In this document: in pieces, positions 43,448 through 51,030 of the stretch | Numbering within the stretch: position 1 is the stretch's first letter | Layout: every line of letters starts with the position of its first letter | Notes under the pieces: model-generated | Databases searched by the model: none | What the model was told of the DNA's origin: nothing | The model's input: only the letters and a program-made list of their open reading frames with translations | NCBI RefSeq assembly: GCF_008124765.1 | Contig: NZ_VNHS01000009.1 | Span: 1-64,000 of the forward strand | Source of the DNA: Paenibacillus methanolicus | GTDB taxonomy: Bacteria; Bacillota; Bacilli; Paenibacillales; Paenibacillaceae | Length of the DNA stretch: 64,000 nucleotides | Direction: 5' to 3' | Made by a program: the position numbers and the translations under genes

Positions 43448-43570
43448 GCGGAGCGGGGGAAACCCCGCCGTAAAGATCAGGGGAGTCCCCGATGTTCGGC
43501 ATTGGCCGCTTCGCGATATGATGAATGCAACAAGGAAGCCCGGTCGGGGCTCGGAAGGGGACGGACGAGA

Positions 43571-44281
43571 ATGGGAACGACGGTCAATCGCGCGGAGGGC
43601 CTGGAGCCGATATTATCGAACGAAAGCTTCGAACTGCTTAAGAGTATCATGTATATCAAACATGCCGAGAAAGGCAGCAGCCTGTTCTGGGAAGGGGATA
43701 AGGCGGATAAATTGTTCTTCATTTTCGGCGGCCGGGTCAGAACGACCAAATCGTCGGACAGCGGACGGACGCTGACGCTGTACTTGCATCAGAAGGGCGA
43801 TCTGGTCGGGCAAATGGATCCGTTTCACGACTCGGTGCACGGCTTCAGCGCGGAGGTGACCGAAGACGCGAAGGTCGGCGTCATTCAGCGCAAGGACCTG
43901 GAGGTGCTGTTGTGGCAGCATGGCGATCTGGCGGTGGAGTTCATGAAGTGGATGGGGCTGATGCATCGGCTGACGCAGACCAAATTCCGCGATTTGATGA
44001 TGTTCGGCAAGACCGGCGCGCTGTGCTCGCTGCTCATCCGGCTTGGCAACTCCTACGGCAAAGACAAGGACGGGGGCATCTTCATCGATTTGAAGATCAA
44101 CAATACCGAGATGGCCGACATGATCGGCGCCACGCGAGAGAGCGTTAACCGGATGCTGAGCGACCTGAAGAAAGAAGATGTCATTCAATACGCCGACGGG
44201 CACTTCACGATCAAGGATCTGCGCTACCTGCGCGAAATTTGCCATTGCGAGAACTGCCCGAAAGAAATTTGCCGCATGTAG
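43571..44281 (+). CDS. fnr: Anaerobic regulator Fnr (Bacillus type)
   Basis: 236-aa Crp/Fnr activator. cAMP-like beta-barrel (residues about 20-135), dimer helix, and winged helix with recognition helix ATRESVNRMLSDL. The C-terminal end REICHCENCPKEICRM has Cys226, Cys229 and Cys234 with the 3/5 spacing of the B. subtilis Fnr cluster ligands, plus Cys224. This places the [4Fe-4S] sensor at the C-terminus, unlike E. coli FNR. It should activate transcription without oxygen, and matching palindromes surround the island. ATG 43571 with GGAAGGGG upstream. Confidence 0.93.
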   Translation: MGTTVNRAEGLEPILSNESFELLKSIMYIKHAEKGSSLFWEGDKADKLFFIFGGRVRTTKSSDSGRTLTLYLHQKGDLVGQMDPFHDSVHGFSAEVTEDAKVGVIQRKDLEVLLWQHGDLAVEFMKWMGLMHRLTQTKFRDLMMFGKTGALCSLLIRLGNSYGKDKDGGIFIDLKINNTEMADMIGATRESVNRMLSDLKKEDVIQYADGHFTIKDLRYLREICHCENCPKEICRM

Positions 44282-44339
44282 GGACCGGAAGGCGCATGCC
44301 ATAAGACGGGCAAAAGGCACGATCGGATCGGCAACCGCA

Positions 44340-44355
44340 CGCGAGAAATTTCACA
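44340..44355 (+). promoter_or_regulatory. Weak Fnr-type site upstream of nreA
   Basis: CGCGAGAAATTTCACA has one good half site (TCACA) and one degenerate half. Position relative to a -10 could not be established. Confidence 0.3.
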
Positions 44356-44475
44356 GCTCCTCCCCCGTCGGCGGGCGCGAATGGGGAGTCCCTTACATAC
44401 AAGCCGCCGCGAACATTTTAAAATATTGAGAGCAACGAACCTGGGTCAACCGGCGGAAAGAAGGGTGAAAAACCA

Positions 44476-44934
44476 GTGAATGGTTCGTATATTAGAGAAC
44501 GGCTCGCGCTGGAATTGGAACAGCTTCGGGCGAGCAGCCGCAGCGACTTCGCGGCGATCGCGCTGCCGGCGGCGGACGTCCGCGCCATGCGCTGGCAGAT
44601 CGTGCTGGGCGGCCGCAAGGGCAAAGTCGAACAGATCCGGATTAAACCGGGGATCGGCCTTGGCGGTATGGTGCTGCGGCACGGAACGATATACACTGTT
44701 AACGACAGGGAGAACGCGGATCTGCTGGAAGCGTGTCCCGTCATGCTCGCCGAGGGGCTCGGGACGGGAATCGCCTGCCCGTTGCTCGAGAGCGCGACAG
44801 GCTCGGCAGCCGGCATTCTGCTATTCGGCAGGAGAGGGAATGAAGCCTACGCGAAGTTCGAGCTGTCGCGAAGGGGGGAGGACTCCCGCCTTTCGCTCCT
44901 GCTATCCGGCATCCAGGGCGGCGAGATCGGTTAG
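44476..44934 (+). CDS. nreA: NreA-like GAF-domain nitrate receptor
   Basis: 152-aa stand-alone GAF domain. The order GAF protein, regulator, sensor kinase and the location in a nitrate island match the NreABC system, where NreA binds nitrate and controls the kinase NreB. Typical blocks are RWQIVLGGRKGKVEQIRIKPG, GLGGMVLRHGTIYTVND and GIACPLLESATGSAAGILLFG. Start GTG 44476 with AAGAAGGGTG upstream. Nitrate binding is inferred from family and context. Confidence 0.8.
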   Translation: MNGSYIRERLALELEQLRASSRSDFAAIALPAADVRAMRWQIVLGGRKGKVEQIRIKPGIGLGGMVLRHGTIYTVNDRENADLLEACPVMLAEGLGTGIACPLLESATGSAAGILLFGRRGNEAYAKFELSRRGEDSRLSLLLSGIQGGEIG

Positions 44935-44968
44935 AGCAGGTTACGTTACATCGGAAAGAGGGATCGGA

Positions 44969-45622
44969 ATGATAACAATCTTGATCGTGGACGATCACGC
45001 CATGGTCCGCTCCGGGATGCGGCTGCTGCTGGGCGGCAAGGACGATATCGAAGTCGTCGGCGAAGCGTCCGACGGCGATGAAGGCATTCGCGCGGCGGAA
45101 TCGCTGCGTCCGAACGTCGTCTTGATGGATTTGAGCATGCCTCACGGCAAAGACGGCCTGACGGCCGCCGCGGAGTTGAAGGAGCGGATGCCGGAGACGG
45201 CCGTCCTCATCTTGACCATGCACGACGACGATGAATACTTATTCCGGGCGATCCATGCGGGCGCGGCGGGTTACGTGCTCAAGAGCGCGCCGCACGAGGA
45301 GCTGCTCACCGCGATTCGCTCCGTCGCCAAGGGCGACGCCTACCTGTATCCGACCGCAACGAAGCGGCTCATGAACGAATACGTGGAGCGGATGAAGCGC
45401 GGCGAGAGTACGGACGTGTTCGACACGCTGTCGGAGCGGGAGAAGGAAGTCCTGGCGTTGGCAGCCCAAGGCTACGCGAACAAAGAAATCGCGGAACAGC
45501 TCGTGATTAGCGTCAAGACTGTGGAAACCCATAAAAGCAACGTGATGGAGAAGCTCGGGCTGAAGACGCGGCCGGAGCTGATCAAATACGCGATGAAGAA
45601 GGGGCTGCTGCAATTTGACTAA
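44969..45622 (+). CDS. nreC: NreC-like NarL-family response regulator
   Basis: 217 aa. Receiver with phospho-acceptor Asp54 (VVLMDLSMPHG) and a LuxR-type helix-turn-helix (LSEREKEVLALAAQGYANKE, then SVKTVETHKSNVMEKLGL). It would activate nitrate/nitrite genes when phosphorylated by the following kinase. Start ATG 44969; overlaps the TTG start of the kinase gene by eight bases. Confidence 0.9.
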   Translation: MITILIVDDHAMVRSGMRLLLGGKDDIEVVGEASDGDEGIRAAESLRPNVVLMDLSMPHGKDGLTAAAELKERMPETAVLILTMHDDDEYLFRAIHAGAAGYVLKSAPHEELLTAIRSVAKGDAYLYPTATKRLMNEYVERMKRGESTDVFDTLSEREKEVLALAAQGYANKEIAEQLVISVKTVETHKSNVMEKLGLKTRPELIKYAMKKGLLQFD

Positions 45623-46739
45623 CGATCCGATGTACCCGGAACGCGACGTCATCGCCGAGCATGTCGAGGCGCTGCTCGCCCGGCTGGACGAGCAGCTGGA
45701 GGAGGGCGCGTTCCGCGCCGATTTGAGGCAGTCCCTCAAACAGCTCGCCGACGTCAAATCGGCGCTCGACGCGTCCTCGATCGTCGCCGTGACGGACCAT
45801 AAAGGCAAGATTCAATACGTGAACGATAAATTTTGCGAGATATCGGGGTACTCGCGCCATGAGCTGCTCGGTCAGGACCATCGGATTCTCAACTCCGGCT
45901 ATCACGGCAAAGCGTTCATGCGCGAGCTGTGGGAAACGATTCAGACCGGGAAAGTATGGAGGGGAGACATTCGCAACCGGGCGAAGGACGGCTCCCATTA
46001 CTGGGTGAACACGACGATCGTTCCTTTCGTGAACGAGAACGGCAAGCCCTATCAGTATTTGGCTATCCGCAACGAGGTCACCCGGCTGAAGAAGGTGGAA
46101 GAAGAGCTGCAGGAGACGCTGGCTAAGGTCATGACGGTGCAGGAGGAGGAGCGGCGCAAATTCTCCCGCGAGCTGCACGACGGCATCGGGCAAAGTCTGT
46201 TCTCGATGCTGATCGGGCTGGATCGCGTCATCTCCGCCGTAGCGCCGGAGAAGCGGGAGCTCTCCATGATCCGCGAGCAGGTCGCGGGCATTATCGAAGA
46301 AGTGCGGGGGCTGGCATGGGAGCTGAGGCCGTCGGTGCTGGACGATCTCGGCATCGTGCCGGCCTTGCGCACCTATATCGATAATTACGCCTCGCATTAT
46401 GGCATCAAGGTGGCGTTCGATTGCCGCCTGCGCGGCCGTCTCGGCATCGCCGCAGAGACGGTCATCTACCGGATCGTGCAGGAGGCGCTGACGAATATCG
46501 CCAAATACGCCGATGTCGATGTTGCCGAGGTAAGCGTCGAAGAGCGGGACGGAGCGGTTACCGCGCGCATCGTTGACCAGGGGAGAGGCTTCGATCCGAA
46601 AGCGGTCGCCAAGGGCGTCGGCCAGTCCAGCATGGCGGAGCGGGCGCGAATCGCGGGCGGAACGCTGTCCGTGGATACCGCCCCGGGGGAAGGATGCGTC
46701 GTCACGCTGCGGCTGCCGGACGGGCCGGCGAAGGTGTGA
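45615..46739 (+). CDS. nreB: NreB-like PAS sensor histidine kinase lacking the iron-sulfur cysteines
   Basis: 374 aa, no membrane segment: a cytoplasmic kinase. PAS domain about residues 50-160 (AVTDHKGKIQYVNDKFCEIS ... VWRGDIRNRAKDGSHYWVNT), then HisKA_3 helix EERRKFSRELHDGIGQSLF with His188 and a C-terminal ATPase domain (VQEALTNIAKYA, DQGRGFDP). In staphylococcal NreB, four PAS cysteines hold the O2-sensing [4Fe-4S] cluster; here the region before the kinase has only one Cys (Cys74). Oxygen sensing by that route is therefore unlikely. Start TTG 45615 with AAGGGG ten bases upstream. Confidence 0.82.
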   Translation: MTNDPMYPERDVIAEHVEALLARLDEQLEEGAFRADLRQSLKQLADVKSALDASSIVAVTDHKGKIQYVNDKFCEISGYSRHELLGQDHRILNSGYHGKAFMRELWETIQTGKVWRGDIRNRAKDGSHYWVNTTIVPFVNENGKPYQYLAIRNEVTRLKKVEEELQETLAKVMTVQEEERRKFSRELHDGIGQSLFSMLIGLDRVISAVAPEKRELSMIREQVAGIIEEVRGLAWELRPSVLDDLGIVPALRTYIDNYASHYGIKVAFDCRLRGRLGIAAETVIYRIVQEALTNIAKYADVDVAEVSVEERDGAVTARIVDQGRGFDPKAVAKGVGQSSMAERARIAGGTLSVDTAPGEGCVVTLRLPDGPAKV

Positions 46740-46770
46740 CGCCGATCACGGCATAGTTTGCTGAAGCGGG

Positions 46771-46776
46771 TATAAT
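46771..46776 (+). promoter_or_regulatory. -10 element of ndk promoter
   Basis: TATAAT 22 bases upstream of the ndk start; no matching -35 hexamer was found, so strength is uncertain. Confidence 0.4.
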
Positions 46777-46797
46777 AGTCATAAGGAGATGAGGCAG

Positions 46798-47205
46798 ATG
46801 AGCGAGAAAGCATTCGTGATGATTAAGCCCGACGGCGTCAGACGCGGATTGATCGGCAAGATCGTCAATCGGTTCGAAGAGAAGGGGCTAACGCTTGCCT
46901 GGGCGGAAATGATGAATGTGTCGCGGGAAACCGCCGAGACGCACTACGGACATTTGAGGGACAAGCCTTTCTTCGGCGAGCTCGTGGACTACATTACATC
47001 GGGTCCCGTATTCGCGATGATCGTGGAAGGCAGAGGGGCCGTCAAAAACGCGAGATCGCTGATCGGACCGACCGATCCGGCGGCCGCGCCACCGGGAACG
47101 ATACGCGGCGACTACGGATTGGATGTCGAAGAGAACGTCATTCACGGGTCCGATTCGCCCGATAACGCGACCCGGGAAATCGCTTTGTTTTTCAACCGGA
47201 TGTGA
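46798..47205 (+). CDS. ndk: Nucleoside-diphosphate kinase
   Basis: 135 aa. N-terminal [19 protein letters not shown]; the canonical active-site block should read around NxxHGSDS and is present as [19 protein letters not shown] (catalytic His in IHGSDS). ATG 46798 with AAGGAGATG at the right distance; an in-frame ATG lies nine bases earlier. Interestingly, its stop codon lies inside an Fnr-type palindrome that serves the next gene. Confidence 0.95.
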   Translation: MSEKAFVMIKPDGVRRGLIGKIVNRFEEKGLTLAWAEMMNVSRETAETHYGHLRDKPFFGELVDYITSGPVFAMIVEGRGAVKNARSLIGPTDPAAAPPGTIRGDYGLDVEENVIHGSDSPDNATREIALFFNRM

Positions 47206-47216
47206 GATGGATCACA
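47201..47216 (+). promoter_or_regulatory. Perfect Fnr palindrome upstream of doxX-like gene
   Basis: TGTGAGATGGATCACA, exact half sites, overlapping the ndk stop codon. TAAAAT at 47238-47243 predicts a start at 47250, exactly 41.5 bp from the site centre. Confidence 0.8.
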
Positions 47217-47329
47217 GCGAATCGTGAGTTGATCGCGTAAAATAAAGACATAAAGAGGAAGCAGCGGCTGCCGGCAGCAAGCAAAGGCGAGCGTCATCGG
47301 CGGGCGGCTCCGCTTACTCTACCATACTA

Positions 47330-47345
47330 TGTGAATTAATTCACG
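47330..47345 (+). promoter_or_regulatory. Second Fnr-type palindrome just before doxX-like gene
   Basis: TGTGAATTAATTCACG, 20 bases before the ATG and about 80 bases downstream of the predicted start. It lies within the 5' untranslated region, where bound protein would block elongation, or it serves a second promoter. Confidence 0.65.
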
Positions 47346-47365
47346 TAAATCGAGGGGTGAGTGTC

Positions 47366-47911
47366 ATGATGAAATTTCTGCGCGAAAACGCGTACGCCGC
47401 CGGTCTGCTCGTACTTCTTCGGATCTATGTCGGCTGGCAATGGCTCGATGCGGGCTTCCACAAACTGAAAGACGGCTTCGACGCCGCGGGTTTCCTGAAA
47501 GGGGCGATCGCGAACCCCGTCGCGGACCGCGCAACGGGCGAACTGGTCTATCCGACCTTTACGACATTCATCGAGCACGGGGCGCTGCCGAACGTGAAGC
47601 TCGTCAACCTCGTCATACCGCTTGGCGAAGCGCTGGTCGGGCTGGGCTTGATCGTCGGCGGATTCACCGCCGCGGCCGCGTTCTTCGGCCTTCTGATGAA
47701 CTTCATGTTCCTCTTCGCCGGCACGGTCAGCACGAACCCTTGGCTGATCTTGTTGGGCGGCATCGTGATGATTGCCGGCGCGAACGCCGGCCGCTTCGGT
47801 CTCGACTACTACCTGCTGCCTTTCATTCGCAAGCATGTCCGACGCCATCGCAAGGACGGGGGCGGAGAAACGCCGCCGGTCAAGCGAATCCCGCCGCAAG
47901 CCGCACATTAA
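47366..47911 (+). CDS. DoxX-family membrane protein
   Basis: 181 aa with four membrane segments (GLLVLLRIYVGWQWLDAGFH, LVIPLGEALVGLGLIVGG, FFGLLMNFMFLFAG, LILLGGIVMIAGANAGRFG) and a basic tail. DoxX proteins have been linked to thiosulfate:quinone oxidoreduction and redox stress; the Gly-rich motifs and length fit. Two Fnr palindromes upstream make it an apparent member of the anaerobic regulon. Start ATG 47366 with GAGGGGTG upstream; GTG 47357 is an alternative. Confidence 0.8.
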   Translation: MMKFLRENAYAAGLLVLLRIYVGWQWLDAGFHKLKDGFDAAGFLKGAIANPVADRATGELVYPTFTTFIEHGALPNVKLVNLVIPLGEALVGLGLIVGGFTAAAAFFGLLMNFMFLFAGTVSTNPWLILLGGIVMIAGANAGRFGLDYYLLPFIRKHVRRHRKDGGGETPPVKRIPPQAAH

Positions 47912-48075
47912 TGCGCGTGAAGGATATACCGGGCGGAATGGCATCGCATGCAGGCATGCGAACGGCATTGGGGAAGAAGCAGCGGAAGCCGAGCAGACGA
48001 CGGAAGGCTGCTTGCCTTATATGCGCTATAGATTCAAGTAGGTCAATATTTGAACAGAATTAACGCGATGAATGG

Positions 48076-48108
48076 GGCTGGCGCCGAAATAAACGGTGCT
48101 GGCCTTTT
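48076..48108 (+). terminator. Terminator between doxX-like and HD-GYP genes
   Basis: GGCTGGCGCC and GGTGCTGGCC pair over ten positions (with G-T pairs) around GAAATAAAC, followed by TTTT. Confidence 0.7.
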
Positions 48109-48215
48109 CGATGCCGGGGGCTTTCCGTCTGCACGCTCAGCCTCGTGTGGGTATTTTGGACGCGGCCTAATATATGACAAATTTTCTAGTAATATAGTCG
48201 CATGGCGTCGGGATT

Positions 48216-48224
48216 TGGTATAAT
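48216..48224 (+). promoter_or_regulatory. Extended -10 promoter of HD-GYP gene
   Basis: TGGTATAAT, about 77 bases before the gene, no clear -35. Confidence 0.45.
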
Positions 48225-48300
48225 GGTAACATCTGTATGCGCATGACCTCATGACCACATGAAGAGAAGGGGATGCACGCACGCTTTGGGGGAATCGAGA

Positions 48301-49329
48301 ATGGACAGCTTATTGGGACTCAAACTGAAGAACGACGTGACAACCGCATACGGACTAACGATTATACCGGCTCTCACGATTATGGAAGAAAGACATTTAG
48401 CCCTCTTGGCCAAACACGGGATCACCCCGGACTCGCTCGTTTACGTTGAACATTCGCGGGATTCGAAGCTTCGGCGGGAATCGGGAGCCGGCAAGCAAGA
48501 CGCAGCGGTACGCCAGGCGGTAAAGGCTTCGAAGGCGCTATTCGCGAAGATGCAGGAAACGCGCAAAATCCCGGTTATGGAACTGCGGGACGAGGTGCTC
48601 CCGATCGTTCAACAAGCGGCGGAAGCACCGGATGTATTCGGACTGTTCGAATCGATCAAGGCCAAGGACGATTATACCTACGAACATAATATCGGCGTCG
48701 GCGTGCTTGCGACGCTCATTGGCAAGTGGATGAATCTGAACGAGACGGAATTGTCGGTGCTTGCCATGGCCGCTACGCTGCACGACGTCGGCAAAGTGAG
48801 AATCCCGACGGAAATTTTGAACAAGCCCGGCAAGCTTACGTCCGAGGAGTACGCGATCGTCAAGCAGCATACGGTGATTGGCTACGAGATGCTGAAAGGG
48901 GCGACCGGTCTAAATGGCAGAGTCGCGCTCGTGGCGCTGCAGCATCATGAACGCAGCGACGGCGGCGGCTATCCGCTGGGACTGACCGGGGAGCAAATCG
49001 ATCCGCTTAGCCGAATCGTCGCCGTGGCCGACGTCTTTCATGCCATGTCTTCGCGAAGGCCCTATCATGAGCCGCTCCCGTTCTATGACACATTGAATCA
49101 AATGCGCCAAGGCAAGTTCGGATTTTTCGATCCCCAGATCGTGTCGATTTTTTTGGAAAACATGGTTGGGCGCATGGTTGGCCGGAAAGTCGTGCTGACG
49201 GATGGCAGGTCGGGAGAAGTGGTGTATTTAAATCCGCATTCGTTGGAGAGGCCGCTGGTACGACTTGAGGACGGGTTCATCGATTTAAGCAAGGTGATCG
49301 ACGTGCATATTCTTAGAGTGAGCATCTAA
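48301..49329 (+). CDS. HD-GYP domain c-di-GMP phosphodiesterase-like protein
   Basis: 342 aa. N-terminal region of about 110 residues without a known domain, then an HD-GYP domain: HNIGVGVLATLIGKWM, LHDVGKVRIPTEILNKPGKL, HHERSDGGGYPLGLTGEQI, and ADVFHAMSSRRPY. Metal ligands HD and HH are present, and the GYP motif is intact. Predicted to hydrolyse c-di-GMP. Start ATG 48301 with GGGGGAAT upstream; the frame is open back to 48259. Confidence 0.9.
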   Translation: MDSLLGLKLKNDVTTAYGLTIIPALTIMEERHLALLAKHGITPDSLVYVEHSRDSKLRRESGAGKQDAAVRQAVKASKALFAKMQETRKIPVMELRDEVLPIVQQAAEAPDVFGLFESIKAKDDYTYEHNIGVGVLATLIGKWMNLNETELSVLAMAATLHDVGKVRIPTEILNKPGKLTSEEYAIVKQHTVIGYEMLKGATGLNGRVALVALQHHERSDGGGYPLGLTGEQIDPLSRIVAVADVFHAMSSRRPYHEPLPFYDTLNQMRQGKFGFFDPQIVSIFLENMVGRMVGRKVVLTDGRSGEVVYLNPHSLERPLVRLEDGFIDLSKVIDVHILRVSI

Positions 49330-49343
49330 ATTTATGCAGAGGG

Positions 49344-49373
49344 AAGAAGAGGAGCGGCGGGGCTGCTCTTCTT
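49344..49373 (+). terminator. Hairpin after HD-GYP gene
   Basis: AAGAAGAGGAGC pairs with GCTGCTCTTCTT (one mismatch), no T-run; likely a weak terminator. Confidence 0.5.
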
Positions 49374-49464
49374 GTAAAATTAAGTCTTTTCATGACGAAA
49401 AATATTGTGTACAATGAGAAGAGAATAGTCCGAAAGTAGGACATATGTCAGCTGAGGCGGATAT

Positions 49465-49608
49465 TTACATTACTTGCTTCTCGGACGAAGCGGACGGATG
49501 TTGTTCCTCGGTTTGAAGATTCAATGTTTTCCAGGCCTCGAAGAACTTATTCGAAATGCCCAGGTGCTCGATGATTTTCTCCGCGGAAATAACGATTTTT
49601 TCATTCAT
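49465..49608 (-). CDS. Small hypothetical protein (47 aa)
   Basis: MNEKIVISAEKIIEHLGISN with KFFEAWKTLNLQTEEQHP behind it: a small, amphipathic helical protein without Cys or membrane segment. ATG 49608 has AGGAGGAAT nine bases upstream, which supports translation. It is transcribed away from the Crp/Fnr gene at 49925. No family recognised. Confidence 0.55.
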   Translation of the reverse strand: MNEKIVISAEKIIEHLGISNKFFEAWKTLNLQTEEQHPSASSEKQVM

Positions 49609-49924
49609 GGTTATAATTCCTCCTGAAAAAAGATAGACCACCCCCATGTAAATGAGAGATGGTCGGTTGCACTACTAGCTCCACCGCATCCAAGTGCCCA
49701 CATACAGATGACGGCTTCATAGCTCCCATATAATAAAGGCATGTACGACAGGTTCGACTGGATCTAGAATAGCACCCGTTTTTAATCGCTTTGTTAAGCG
49801 CGGCTCACTTATTGATAAAATTCGCCTAATCTTATGCAATTTCCTATCTTCTGGTCTGCTCAACCGAGAAGAATTCTCATCGCTTAATGGGATTAAACAT
49901 CAGCACAGGAAGAGTGAACCGATC
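49609..49924. other. Divergent promoter region of Crp/Fnr gene and small ORF
   Basis: No gene. One possible promoter reading right: TTGTTA (49791-49796), 17-base spacer, GATAAA (49814-49819). A TATAAT also occurs near 49728. Confidence 0.4.
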
Positions 49925-50584
49925 ATGGTGATGTTTCACAAGTTGTTCAAGAGCATCCCTATTTTTGCAGGGCTCGATATGGAAGAGCTGAAAGCCATCG
50001 AACCGCTCTTCAAAAAAAGAACCTATACCCGAGGCACGATCCTATTCATGGAAGGTGACTTGGGGGACGAATGTTTTGTCATTGACAGCGGTCTAGTGAA
50101 GATCTTTAGGGTCGACGAATCGCGCGAAATTACGCTGGCTCTTCTGCATGAAGGCGACTATTTTGGGGAAATGGCCATGATTCGGAAAGGAATGCCGCGG
50201 TCTGCAACGGCTGAAGTAATTGAAACCGGGATGTTGTACTCGTTAAGCCGGACAGACTTTATGTATTTCTTGGAAAGTAACCCCAAAATGTGCCTGAAGC
50301 TGCTGGAAGAGACCATGGAGCGTCTCCGCAACGCCAATGAACAAATCTACGATTTAACCTTTCTGGATTTGAAAGCCAGACTTCATAAAGTGCTTGTCCG
50401 CATGGCGGACGAGAAAGGCGTTCCCGTCGACGGCGGCGTGATGATCCCGTTCAAGCTGACTCATCAGCAGCTGGCGAACATGGTAGGCTCCATACGAGAG
50501 TCGGTCTCCAAGATGTTGATCGAGCTTCAAGACGAACAATTAATTAGCGTCAAGAACAAACAGTTCACGATCTATCGCCGTTAA
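49925..50584 (+). CDS. Crp/Fnr-family transcriptional regulator
   Basis: 219 aa. Cyclic-nucleotide-binding-like barrel (residues 15-125: TRGTILFMEGDLGDECFVID, GDYFGEMAMIRKGMPRSATA) and a winged helix-turn-helix (LTHQQLANMVGSIRESVSKM). No Cys cluster, so it is not an oxygen-sensing Fnr. The effector cannot be told from sequence. Gene is monocistronic, with a terminator-like hairpin about 210 bases downstream. Confidence 0.88.
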   Translation: MVMFHKLFKSIPIFAGLDMEELKAIEPLFKKRTYTRGTILFMEGDLGDECFVIDSGLVKIFRVDESREITLALLHEGDYFGEMAMIRKGMPRSATAEVIETGMLYSLSRTDFMYFLESNPKMCLKLLEETMERLRNANEQIYDLTFLDLKARLHKVLVRMADEKGVPVDGGVMIPFKLTHQQLANMVGSIRESVSKMLIELQDEQLISVKNKQFTIYRR

Positions 50585-51030
50585 TCGTTACCTAAACTCA
50601 TTACCATTATTGTACATGACGGCCCTTTTTGAAACTGTATGCTGGCATACAAAATGAAACGAAACCTTGCAACGAGGGCGGATAAAGCTTCCAATGTCCC
50701 GTGGCTGCGCGGTTCTCATCGATTTACATCCAATGCTAAAGATTCGATAAAGTAGGCTCTTGCGAACTGAAGGCATATAAATAATTTACCATAAGAATCA
50801 TTCGCTTACAAATAGTGGATGATTCTTTTTTGCCTTCCAGCGCTGCGGTCATGCACGTATAATATTCGGATAATTTCGTTTTTTGAGGGGGCGAGCTTCA
50901 AAATTTGGAGGAATTTTCCCGGAGCCGTCCCGCGCCGCCTAACGCGAGGGCTTCTTCTTTTTTGGACGGACCGTGCATAAGCTGTGATGGAGAGCGCGGA
51001 CGAGATCTGATGAAAGGGGCCGCCGATCGT
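50585..51030. other. Intergenic region with palindrome and terminator
   Basis: No supported gene. TGTATGC-TG-GCATACA (50636-50651) is a 16-base palindrome of the size bound by small dimeric regulators. A TATAAT at 50858-50863 may belong to the yunB promoter. Confidence 0.5.
50793..50832 (+). terminator. Terminator upstream of yunB
   Basis: AAGAATCAT pairs with ATGATTCTT followed by TTTT; it ends transcription coming from the Crp/Fnr gene or from an RNA encoded in between. Confidence 0.7.

Larger units (their letters stand above)
47912..48300. other. Intergenic region between doxX-like and HD-GYP genes
   Basis: No gene visible. Contains an 18-bp palindrome TCGCATGC-AG-GCATGCGA (47944-47961), the terminator at 48076-48108, and the promoter of the HD-GYP gene. 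Confidence 0.6.
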
